64,000 bases of DNA from Caprimulgus europaeus (taxonomy: Eukaryota > Chordata > Aves > Caprimulgiformes > Caprimulgidae). The translations under genes and the position numbers were made by a program. Location: assembly GCA_907165065.1 (NCBI GenBank), contig OU015529.1, positions 9,123,554-9,187,553 on the forward strand. Direction: 5' to 3'. Below the pieces are notes generated by a model that saw only the letters and a program-made list of their open reading frames with translations, did not search any database and was not told the origin of the DNA. Of this stretch, positions 1 to 10,378 are shown one piece after another. How positions within the stretch are numbered: position 1 is the stretch's first letter; every line of letters begins with the position of its first letter.

Positions 1-346
1 TAAGAGGATTGTTTACATGGGATGAAATGATGCCTCTCTGAAATATCGGCATTTAAGGTGTTGCTCACACAGGACAGCTTATTTCCGCTCCTTTCCCTAA
101 CTGGGAGAGCATCTTTAAAATACCATCTTGTTCTTAGACCTTCCAGACCAAACAACAACTGCAAAATTATAATTCTGAATGCAAAGTTTCTCTTAAAAAT
201 ATTAATCTAATTTTGAATCATTAATTTAGCTGATAAGCTTATCTGTATTATGAAATAAGCATTTAACCTTTAAAGAAAAGTTAATTTCACATTACATAAA
301 ACATCATATAATTTTTATTTTTTTTTCACCCAGCAGAATGACTTAC
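1..346 (-). other. ATRNL1: ATRNL1 intron (partial)
   Basis: Intron sequence following the laminin-EGF exon, cut by the window edge. It is AT-rich, with a T run near 316-328 and a 12-bp perfect palindrome at 232-243. No other element was recognised. Confidence 0.85.
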
Positions 347-484
347 CTGTACACTGTCCTCCATTTGTGGGATCCCCATAATACCCTGGCATGCACGTTT
401 CACATTGTTTTCCTGTTGTTAAGTTTTTACATTGATCACAGACATTACTGTTGATGCAGGTGCTGTGGCCATTACACTGGCAAG
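347..484 (-). CDS. ATRNL1: ATRNL1 exon, laminin-type EGF module (3'-most in window)
   Basis: This 138-bp exon (46 codons) has phase 1 at both ends: acceptor atattctag, donor ACAG before GTAAGT. It encodes ACQCNGHSTCINSNVCDQCK, then NLTTGKQCETCMPGYYGDPT and NGGQCT. CQCNGHS..C..C..C...T.G..C..C..GYYGDP is the standard laminin-type EGF signature, and NLTT is a potential N-glycan site. The rest of the laminin-EGF region, the transmembrane helix and the cytoplasmic tail follow on exons beyond coordinate 1. Confidence 0.96.
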
Positions 485-1015
485 CTAGAATATAACATTT
501 AAAAAGACATTACTAAATTACTCTTGGGAACAAAGTCATCCATATGTGATCACAAAATTGCATTAGAATGTAATTCCAAAGAGTTCAATCCTGACTAATG
601 ACCAGCATATACATTTGTACTTTGGCACAGAAACTCTTTAAAATAGCATTGTGACAAGAACTGACTAAAGACCACAGAAGCTGACTATGTAGTGACATGT
701 GAGCTTAAGGTGTGTGAGAAAGTCTTTTCTGCCATTGTGAGTGACTGCATCCAGTCCTCATAGCTTTAAAATGCTGCCCAGTCACTTAAGAAACTTGTTA
801 AGAGGCAGTAAGTCACCAGCTGAGACCAAATGAAAACCCCCATACCTACATGGAATACACATTTGAAAGGCTACTGTTGCGGAGAACATGAGCAACTCAA
901 ACTTATATCTACTGGGGAGAGAGAACTTACAAAAAACCCAAAGATTGTCTTATTTTTAACAGTTCTATCCCCCATTAGCACTGGCACACTAAGGGGCTTT
1001 AAGGACATCAGAACC

Positions 1016-1045
1016 ACATCAAATATCTCCACATCAAATATCTCC
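1016..1045. repeat. Two-copy 15-bp tandem repeat
   Basis: The unit acatcaaatatctcc occurs twice, head to tail and without mismatch. It is likely a local replication-slippage duplication. Confidence 0.8.
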
Positions 1046-1099
1046 AGTCCCTCCTCACTACGGTCAACTTTTGTAAAAGTAAAAATCTGGAGTCCTATT

Positions 1100-2097
1100 G
1101 ATAAGAATTTTTTTTATGTCTGACCCTAAAAGCATAAAATTGCTTTTTGTCAAACACCACTACTACAAACCCACTGATCTTGTACCACATCTTCTCTCCA
1201 GTACTCCACCTTTTGGAGAAACTCAGAAAGTACTGATCACTATTGCACCAAAATCTCAATGCGAATTCTGACAGAATCGTCAATCCTGCTGCCAAGACTC
1301 AGCTGAATGACCAAGAGGTTTTGAAGGACCACCTGTCTCTGCAGTAGGACCTCAGAGCTCATAGTGATCAGCAGATTAACAACCTGCCCATTGTAGCAGC
1401 TTCTCAAATGCCAGTCTAAATCAAATCTGTCAATCCCTTACTGGTGAAGGGTGAGTAACACTCAGCAGAGGACAGCTATCTCAGTAATATGTTTGTTTGG
1501 TTTTTTTTCATTTGGATTTTTAACCTAGATGTTACAGTGAGTGGTGTCTTGGCTAGGGGGAAAAAAAGGAAAAAAGGGGAAAAAAAAGAAAAAAGATTAA
1601 AAAATGAAAAAAAGAAAAAAGAAGGAAAAGAAAAGAGAAAAATGAAAAAAAGAAAAAAAAGAAAAAATATTATCACAGCATGATTTAAAAGTTTTTAGAG
1701 TTGCTTTAGAATTTAGTAACTTAATACATTTACATTCATTGCCAGGCTTGGCTCATAAACTATTAAAGCTCCCAAGTTTACAATCTCTTCCTTTTCCTGT
1801 AGCCCTGCCTACAGAATCTTGTAAAGAAGTATCAAGCATTTCTGCACTACTAGACAAGGAGTTTTCTCACTGTCTTGAATAAATCTCCTTAGAAATTCCA
1901 AGTTTTCTTCTTCCTAAGAATATTTGATTTTTAGACAACTTTGTGGTGTCTTCCTCCAGGCAGTTTGCCATTCTGCAGTTTGTTGCCTTTCTCAGAAAAA
2001 GCCACATGAAAATGTCATGAACTGCAGCTCCATTTTGAGTGTTGTTTGTATGTCTTACACATTAAAGGATTTAAAGCAAATGTAAAAAAAAAAAAAA
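1100..2097 (+). pseudogene. Possible processed pseudogene of unknown parent
   Basis: Plus-strand reading from about 1150 to 1450 gives a protein-like frame interrupted by a few stops (for example IVNPAAKTQLNDQEVLKDHL, then AHSDQQINNLPIVAASQMPV). About 600 bp of AT-rich, UTR-like sequence follows, then attaaa near 2061 and a 14-base A run at about 2082-2095. Stops inside an otherwise coding-like frame, together with a signal-plus-poly(A) end, suggest a retrocopied mRNA. I could not identify the parent gene, and no target-site duplication was confirmed. The coding-like frame may be chance. Confidence 0.3.
1557..1671 (+). repeat. Homopurine (A/G) tract
   Basis: A stretch of about 115 bp in which the plus strand is almost only A and G (gggggaaaaaaaggaaaaaa and similar), broken by few pyrimidines. 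Open frames across it are low-complexity Lys/Glu or Phe/Ser and are not genes. Confidence 0.85.
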
Positions 2098-4213
2098 TAA
2101 TAAATGCAGCCTAATAAACTAAAAGTAAAAACAGATAGCACATTAAATAGGTGTTCTATTAAAGGAACGTGCCTAATCAAGACTGAATCATAATGTATGG
2201 AAAATGTTTCATTCTGATATTCGCTATCTAGTAGGTCATTGATTTATAAATTTTATATTCTCTCTAATATTTAGTGTTGTATTTCTTAATTTTGGTCCTA
2301 TTCAAAGAACAAATAAAAGCTATCTTGATTAATTTTTTTACTGTGAATTTTAGTTTGCCCCAAGTCAGAATCTTATCTGGTTATATCAATTAGCTCTTAA
2401 TTCTTACGTTTTGTTAAATAATATTGAAAATATTTTAAATCAAATTCAAAAATACATATATACAATAAGAACCAATACAATATACAACTGATATGGCACA
2501 TCATTAATCTATATTCGCTGATTTTCCTAAAAAATTTATATCTCAGTGAGAAAACTGAAAAGCCAGAAGAATTGCACAATTCAACAACATTCTGTGATAC
2601 AAACGTGTGCAATCAAACTGGAGATATCAATATTAAATAATGAAAATAATAATTACAATAATGAGACACTGTAATAATTTAAATAGAAACTAAGAGTTAA
2701 ATTTTAAAAGGCCTCTTCAAGTTATTTTTATGTACATCACTGGAGGCAACAGAGTAATTTTCTTCATACATACAAATGTGATTTAGCTGAATCTTCAGTG
2801 AGGCTGCCCTGTAGATAAACAATTTTATATCTAATTTGCTTTTGACCTACTTGTTGAAATGGCTGGTGATGCTGACATTTGTTGACAATTATAGTTTCAA
2901 GAAAATACTTAATACTAGGAAAATATATAAAAAGATGTTTCCATTAAAATCTGGATCTCGTGTAAAGATACTTCAACAGAAAATAAAGTAGTTAGAATCA
3001 ATTCACACTGTTTTTCAGTGGAGAAATTTAGGCTTTAAAACCAACCTGGGCTTGCATTCTATCACACATGCTCTTCTTGCAAGTGGAAATCTCAATACTA
3101 TTTATTTTTCCTCTTTTTTAAAATATATTATATCTTCCATTTTATTTGTAATAATAGTTCAGAAAAAATACAAATCTGACGAAAAAAAAATTATTCATAT
3201 CAAAATCAGCTGCTTTGAGGACTGTTGATTTCAAAATGACCAGTCACAAAAAGAAACATTTTGTTATGCTCTCTGCTGAGTACTAGTTTTAACTGTTTGA
3301 ACAGAGAGAAAATAAGTATAAAGTTAAAATACTTACAACCAATACAATAGCCCAGAGGCACTGTAAGGAGCATGGATATGCACTACAAGGAAAACTAAAT
3401 GCATATATGAATGAACTTGGATGGTTTAGCCAACTATTCATCAATGTGGCAGAATAATCTTCAAACTACTTGTTATAATCTGTTTAATTTTTTTTTCATC
3501 CAAACTAAAAACTGTTCAGTAAGCTTATATATAGTATTGATTCTATCCTATTTCAAGTATATCAAATGATTGTTGTGCTAATAATAAACTATGTTAGTAT
3601 AATCCACTACAGATCAGATTTTAAGAAAATGAAAACAAAAGGTTAGGAACAAAACCTACAGCCTATAGCAATCAAAATGAAATTTCACATCCACTGAAAT
3701 TTTAGTTCTATGACTTCTGCAGGATTTGCCTCTTAAATTCATAAAACTAGAGTAGAACTTCAGTGAATTCTTGGTCAGAACTTGTAATGAATACAGAATT
3801 TTATCCATGAAGAATAAATATTAAACTAATAATTTGATGAAATCTTCTAAAATTTTAGATAAGCAATATATATATATACACATTACAAGTTCACTAGTGG
3901 TAGAAAGTCTAACATCAACGCTTATCCATATACCTGTATTTCTGTATTTTAACACACAGAATAAGTACTGCATAACGTCATTCTCTGTTCCCAGAAATTT
4001 ACTAGAGGCTTCTTTGTTCTGGTTTTATATGGTTTGGGGTTTTTATGTTCTTAACTTAGACGATTTGACAGTATTCACTTCGTTTTACATTTTACTTGTT
4101 TATTCTAAAACTGTAAATAAATTATACTCTCTATCTACACATTTTTTTAAAAGGTAACCAAAATAAAACTTCCTTCAGAGATTCTGCTTTCTAAATACTA
4201 TAGTGATAAAAAA

Positions 4214-4252
4214 ATACATATACATACACATATACACACATACCCACACATA
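4214..4252. repeat. Imperfect (CA/TA) microsatellite
   Basis: Alternating purine-pyrimidine tract: tacatatacatacacatata followed by cacacatacccacacata. Confidence 0.7.
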
Positions 4253-5222
4253 GAATACGCAGACGAAAAATGCTGTCAGGAGAGCAAACATACATAGCTG
4301 TATGTACCCATAAAAGTTTTGATCCTAAACAAGATTCAGGTTTCAAATCTATCAGCAGTAGGAACACTTGCTGGAAAAATAACTTTAGCATAATTATACT
4401 ATTTAGTCTAAAAAAAAAAGTTGTCAAGCTGTCATTTAAACTATACTATTTATTGCAAATTACCAGTGGAGGTCTGTCAAACTCCCCACTGTGTTTTTCA
4501 TTTGCCTGCATGGCTACACTGCTGCAGTGACCCTGCTTTCAGCATTTGAGCATTTCCATACAGGAGGCTATACTATTTCAGCTTCCACTGTCCTAAAGCA
4601 CCTGCTGTCTTGATTACTCTTCCAAAGAACTTAAAAATTACAATACTATCATCAGATTGTTATGGCTTAAATGTAGACTTTGGAGATTCTCTTTAAGATT
4701 ACAAAAGCATACATTCTGTTTACTCAAATGTCTAAAAAGTAGACTAGTGGCACAGCTCAGATAATTGGCATCCCCCATTCTCACAGCCAGCCAGACTTTT
4801 GCATGAACAGGAGGGACGCAGGAAGTTCCTGCTCCTGGCTTTCAGCAGCTGCCTATAGGTAATTTCTCCCCAGCTGCACTCTTCTTTGATGGATACAGAA
4901 TCCAGAAGAAAAAAAAAAAGTTGAAACAAATCCATATAGTTGGATTCAGAAAAAGGAGAAGGATAGGTGAAAATTTATTTACAAATAAATGGCAAATTTG
5001 GTCAAATTATTTGCATTAAATTTCACATGTGAGCCTGCATGACAGTGAGCCCATTTGTGTTGAGTAGACAAATAAATTATATATTTAGGAAATATTTTAG
5101 AAAAACAAATTTCTCATGCAAATGTTATTCGCATTATTCAAAACAATTATGTTAATTTGGCATGCTTAAACAAAGAAATATCTCTTATTTAATATACAAG
5201 AAAGAATGAAAGCAGACCTTAC

Positions 5223-5441
5223 CTGGACACTGGATAAAAGACCACTCATAATTTTTCTCTTTTGGACAAAGACTAGCATCAAGCACCATTTCATTAGAGT
5301 TCACAGCAACAGGCTTCATTGGACCTCTTGATGATCCTTCCAAGCATTGCCCTTTTCCAGTGTTACTCGGGTCGTTACACCACCCACACCCAGGCTGTTC
5401 CAAACACTGTCCACAGGTCCTCAGTCCAGAGCAGTTTTGAG
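5223..5441 (-). CDS. ATRNL1: ATRNL1 exon, cysteine-rich PSI-like module
   Basis: This 219-bp exon (73 codons) has phase 1 at both ends. It encodes PQNCSGLRTCGQCLEQPGCG, then WCNDPSNTGKGQCLEGSSRG, then PMKPVAVNSNEMVLDASLCP and KEKNYEWSFIQCP. The C-x2-C and CGWCNDPS pattern is PSI-like and NCSG is a potential N-glycan site. The donor is GTAAGG. The acceptor, taataaag, is the only AG compatible with the incoming phase, yet it lacks a pyrimidine tract and follows an A/C-rich stretch; a candidate branch point, cactaat, lies about 24 bases before it. Confidence 0.95.
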
Positions 5442-5477
5442 CTTTATTACATGGAATACAATATTAGTGCATGGAAT

Positions 5478-5557
5478 TTTTTTGGTTTGGGTTTTAGTTT
5501 GGTTTTGGGGGGCTTTTGAGGTTTTTTGTTTGTTTGTTTTTGTTTTGGGGTTTTTTT
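5478..5557 (+). repeat. G/T-rich low-complexity tract
   Basis: The plus strand is almost only G and T (tttttttggtttgggtttta, then gtttgtttgtttttgttttg). On the gene strand this reads as an A/C-rich tract ending roughly 40 bases before the acceptor of the exon at 5223-5441. Confidence 0.8.
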
Positions 5558-5795
5558 AATAAGATGCTAGGATTTCACAACAGTTGATGAAGAAAGAATT
5601 TTACATTTCCTTTTCCTTGTGCAAATTAAAAAAAATTTCAGTAACATTAGTAAGAATATCCCCATTTTCTTTAAAAGTTGTACTTCTTCAAAGATCACAA
5701 AATACACAGCAGATGTTGGTTACACCACATTGCAACAACGAAGATTTCAAATAAAGAAAAGTGAGGCAAAACAATAATAATACACCACCTTCATT

Positions 5796-5850
5796 AAATC
5801 CCACAATAAAATATATATTCTGTGCTTATTATTAATATATTTTATGGGAT
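5796..5850. repeat. Imperfect AT-rich inverted repeat
   Basis: Arms aatcccacaataaaatatat and atatattttatgggat pair along most of their length with a small bulge, around a loop of about 18 bases. Such AT-rich hairpins are common by chance. Confidence 0.5.
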
Positions 5851-6835
5851 GTGTATATTACTGATTTTACTGACATAAACAGTCCTTTGAACAAGAACTC
5901 TACAAATCCGGTCAATAATTGAAATAAGAGTGATAATAATCTGAAAATTGTGATAATTCAAATTCAAACAAAAAATCTGAGTATAAAGTATACCAAGATC
6001 ACGCCTGAGTGTTCATCTATAAACATAGCTCAGTCTTCTTATACAGAACTTTTGAAAGAAGCTCACACACTACAAATCTTTCCAAAAAAAAAGCTACAAG
6101 TCATAATTCAATCCCATTTAATTGACTCTTAAGTCTTGTCCATTAGAGTAATGCAGGTTCCACTTTTTAGTTTGCTTACTAAAATAAAATCTCCTTCTAG
6201 TTCTTCTATACTCTTTATTTAAAAAGGTCTTCCTCATATTTTAAGAAATCTGTTTAGAAACAAACTACACCTTAATTTTTTTAAATTAATGCTTTAACAC
6301 TGAAGCAAATCAACACCAGAATCATTTGAACACTGATCACTATGGGTCCCTGTCTCTTCTGACATTAACTTTGTGGACACCTAAAAAATAAATTTCAAAA
6401 GTATACACAAACTTCAGGAAGATCCTGTCAGGAAGCTAGAAAGAGCCTACATTTCTTTTTAAAAGAAAATATTTTAAAGGTTTGTGGGGGTTTTCTGGAG
6501 GACACTCAAATGGCTTCTACATGAGCATAACCACTCAGTTTGGCTATATGCAACTAATGTTCACAACTACATGGACCACACTACTCCATAAAGAGAATCT
6601 ATGCTATAAAGGCTATACTAAGCAGAACAATTTTCCATCTAAATAAACTGACAGCAGAATAAAGCTAGCTACTCTGACCTCAGCAACTATTAACATTGTT
6701 TAAAAGTAATGAAAGTAGTAGGGGAAAAAAAAACATTCCAGTAGTCTAAAGATAAATGCAGATATCAAGAAAACAGGCAGTTAAGAATCTGAATGAGATC
6801 CCAAAAGGACTTTAACAGTGCAGAAAGCTGTAGCT

Positions 6836-7131
6836 TGAGCTCTTCTATCGTTAGACTTGGAAGAATCCAAATAGGAGGAAATGGCCTCAGGTTGCAGCAA
6901 GAGAAGCTTAGACTGGATATTAGGAGGAATTTCTATACTACAAGGGTTCTCAGGCACTGGAAGGAGTTGCCCAGGGCAGTGGTGGAGTCCCCATGCCTGG
7001 AGGGGGGGAAGAGTCATGTAGACAAAGAGCAGAGGGACATGGTTTAATCAGGGACTTGACAGTGTGAGGTTAATGACTAGACTTGAAGATCTTAAAGGTC
7101 TTTTCTAATCAAGGTAATTCTTTGATTCTGT
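6836..7131 (+). mobile_element. CR1 LINE, 3'-end fragment
   Basis: Sense CR1 lies on the plus strand. The end of the reverse-transcriptase frame is recognisable (GLRLQQEKLRLDIRRNF, then HWKELPRAVVESP), followed by the 3' UTR with ggacatggttta, cttgaagatcttaaaggtct and the degenerate terminal ttctttgattctgtga. It is severely 5'-truncated, as most avian CR1 copies are, and diverged by many substitutions. It runs opposite to ATRNL1 and has no coding capacity. Confidence 0.88.
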
Positions 7132-8110
7132 GAAATGTTTCAAGTTTCCCAAATATAGAAAAAGGGGTGGGGATTTTAAAAAGGAGCTCAACTATTCTTG
7201 GAAATCAATATCAATGGTGTCACACAAATTAGTTTCACATCAGATCTCACCAGATCTGAAGCTGAACGATACAAATATTGTTTTTTGAATACATTAGAAT
7301 ATCACCAGAAAAAAGAAAATCACCATTCTCAACTGGCTAGCTTGCCCTTTCAGAGATGCACTGTAGATAATCCAAACAATTCTCATGCTGCTATTTATAA
7401 AGTTCGGAGAAAACAGCTGTGAAGTATCAGCTGAACTATCTTCATGGAAGATAAAAAAGAACCAAAAGTGAAAATCCTCAGATATTCTCTGCAGTGGCAT
7501 TAAGCTACAAAACTGAAGAGAGCTAACTGAGAAGTTATTGTTTATGAAAGAAGGGGATATCCAAGCAGAATTCTTTTTTTCCTTTTTAAATTCTAGACAT
7601 GGTACAAGATTGTTCAACTGTCAGCTATTCAGTCAAAAGTCATAATGGATGGAAGATGTGAGGAAGAGTGGAATGCAACTTTTTGGCAAGCAGATATTAA
7701 AATGACAAAATGTCACCAATAAAACAGTGTTCTTCATTTTAATTCCAAGTTGTGAAAACAAATGTGAAGTTCTCAGTTGTTATTTTTTTTATAAATCATA
7801 CATGTTTGTATGAAGTTTTTTTGTTTTTTTTTTATTCAGAGCAGAACATCCAAACACTCAGAAATCAATAATTTAGAATTAAAAAAAAAAAAGGACTTTT
7901 TTTTTTTTTAAAGGTATAGTTACATTCTATTCGTCAAGTAAGCAGAAATACTACCCCCTTGGCTAAGGGAATCCACTTAATACTTCATTACCTCAGCAGC
8001 AATAGTTTTCAAGTTATTTAGACTGAAAAAATGTATGAATCATGGTTTTGGACATTCACTTTCTTGTTTAAATGTAAATATCTAATGCTTTAAATTCCGG
8101 AAGGAGAAAG

Positions 8111-8131
8111 AAAAAAAAAAAAAAAAAAAAA
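8111..8131 (+). repeat. A21 homopolymer
   Basis: Uninterrupted run of 21 A after ggagaaag. No retroelement body was recognised upstream of it. Confidence 0.9.
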
Positions 8132-10189
8132 GCCTGCTTACGGACACAGAATCTTGGTTTTTTTATAATCAGCTGAATAGAAAATACATTTTCATACAAA
8201 ACTACCTTCACATAATGATGAATTGGTATATAGCAAATCCATTTGCCTTATTTAATACAAGATTTGTCAATTTTGTCAGATAAATTTAATTTTGAATTTT
8301 TTTTGTGTTCCCCAAATAAATTGAACCTGCATGACTTGCAAATATTACAGACACAAAAACAGAATTAAAAGTTCTGGCTGAAATCATTCATGTGGCATTC
8401 TGTCTATTTTATCTCCAAATTTTCAATCTACTTCTCTTCTGCCACAAGTCACTATCAATATCTTATAAGTTGCAAAATCAATTACTTACAGGAGTGAAAA
8501 ATAGTTTAGAGAACAGTTATGAGAGAGAAACCTTTACATAATTAAAGTATTATTATTCCAAATATATGGGACAAGAGATTAATTGTTCCTATTATTTCTT
8601 TGTTCCTTAGACCAAATGGAGGCTGATGGCTGGGTTTAGAGCACATAAAGACCCAAGGAACATGTAAACCCTGCTTCTAGGCCACACTGAACCTGGACAC
8701 TAGAACCTGGATTAATATCTGAAACTTACCAAGCATAAAAATTTAATAGAACAGGTCAACACTGTACTGATTCATTTTATTTTATGATTACGAAGGATGA
8801 TAAAGAAGGAATGTCTCTTAGTTAGGAATACAGGCTCTGCAGGTTGACTAGCCTTGGCCAGCTTTACCTGAAAGAATCATCTTCCTATGCCTTATTTTCC
8901 TTTAACCCAGATACTGTCAGTGGCCTGGTACCTATAGCCATTCTTCTCTCATAAGATTAGAATATATGCATGGTTCCATATGGCATGACTTTATTTTACT
9001 TAATATTTTCCCAAGGCTTAAGTGAAAGCAAGTAACTACCTTTTTTATTTGCATCCATAATCCATTAAATGGAATAATAATCTAATTATGACCCTAAAAC
9101 AAGTTTTTTCTTGTTGGACATGATCAGTCCTGCCACAACATATCCAGAAATATAATGTTCCAGAGATGCTCATATCAAAAGACTCTTAGGGAGAGGAAAA
9201 GGAAGTTGCAAGTTAACTAGAAAAAGACACAGTGAAGAGCAATAATGAGAGCTCAAAAGTACACTTGAGAAGTTCTATATAGTAAGTTTGCATTGCAGTC
9301 CTTTATAGGTAGAAAATATTTTAATCAAATCTTGAAGGAGAGTAAAAATACTAAGAACCAGTCTTCTGTAGGATGGCAACTGCAGAATTTTTCTAAATAA
9401 ATGACAACTTAGACAAAAATCTAAGGCACTAGGCAGCTTGTTCCAGCATCTGTGTGAATTATGGCACCAATATAAACTGGAACTGCATGGTGCTGAGCTT
9501 ACAAGGTCCAGTCACTACAGATTGGAGAAGAACTAGCTTTAGCTGCATGGTGTACTGAGGGGTACATCGAGTAGGTTTCATGTTCTCCTAGAGAGGGACT
9601 GTAACAACTTCTGATGAAATGTGCTTCCAAAGGGGACATCTGGGGAGTATTTTCTCTGTTTGACAAAGAACTCACTTGCCTTGTTTTTAACTTTTCATGC
9701 TGGGAAAATTTACTTCTTTGAATCTCCTGACAAAATACATCAGAATCTTTAAAACTCTTAATTCATTTAACCTCTTTTCGTTTTTTTAATAACTAGTTGT
9801 GGTGTAAGTCTAAGGTCTGCATATTATTTCTCTAAATTTACCAGTATTTCTTTCCAACTCATGGCTATTATTTAACACACTAATGCACTAATGTTGGTCA
9901 CATAAATAACCATGGTATTTCTCTTTATCTGAAAATAATAAATGCATTTCACTATCTGTTTTAACAGATTAAATATACTTCATGTTAAAAATTACCAATA
10001 TTTTATCTGTATCTAGAAAATACAATCACAGTACTGACTGTCTGCATTGGTAGCTACATAAGGTGATTCATCCAAAATTATTTTTATCTTCAGTGAATGT
10101 GCTGAATCCCATTCATATATAGATACTCTTATTGGAAAAAAAAATGCAATGGCATATTTAATAGGATGAACATTCATTAAGATACTCAC

Positions 10190-10378
10190 GGGAGCATGTG
10201 GCAGTTTGCCATTCTAGACACTGTCCATATGGGAAAGAGATTATGTAGGCGTTTGAGTCAACGCATCGTTTTGTACTGCTACACCACATGCATTCCATGC
10301 CGTTACTTGTGCAGTTAGAACACGTTGTTCGCAGGGAGCATGGCTTTTTGCAGGGTCTGGCATTCTGGTTGGGACTAA
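10190..10378 (-). CDS. ATRNL1: ATRNL1 exon, PSI module
   Basis: This 189-bp exon has phase 1 at both ends: acceptor cttttccag, donor TCCC before GTGAGT. It encodes VSPNQNARPCKKPCSLRTTC, then SNCTSNGMECMWCSSTKRCV, then DSNAYIISFPYGQCLEWQTA and TCS. The C-x3-C, C-x2-C and CMWC spacing and the GQC..W ending are typical of a PSI module. NCTS is a potential N-glycan site. Because it is symmetric (63 codons, phase 1-1) it could be skipped or duplicated without a frameshift. Confidence 0.96.

Larger units (their letters stand above)
485..5222 (-). other. ATRNL1: ATRNL1 intron, 4.7 kb
   Basis: AT-rich intron. It holds a 15-bp tandem duplication (1016-1045), a possible processed pseudogene (about 1100-2097) with an A/G-only tract (about 1557-1671), and a (CA/TA)-rich microsatellite near 4214-4252. 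The remainder shows nothing I can name. Confidence 0.85.
5442..10189 (-). other. ATRNL1: ATRNL1 intron, 4.7 kb
   Basis: It contains a G/T-rich tract (5478-5557), an imperfect AT-rich hairpin (5796-5850), a CR1 fragment (6836-7131), A/T homopolymer runs at 7881-7909 that could fold back, and a 21-base A run at 8111-8131. Nothing gene-like was recognised from about 8130 to 10180. Confidence 0.85.

Noticed and set aside
232..243. gataagcttatc palindrome near the last exon
   Set aside because: Twelve-base palindromes are expected several times by chance in AT-rich sequence of this length.
1476..1683. Lys/Glu-rich and Phe/Ser-rich open frames
   Set aside because: Direct products of the homopurine tract; low complexity.
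7881..7909. A12-ggac-T13 foldback
   Set aside because: Poly(A)/poly(T) runs next to each other form trivial hairpins; no element body accompanies them.
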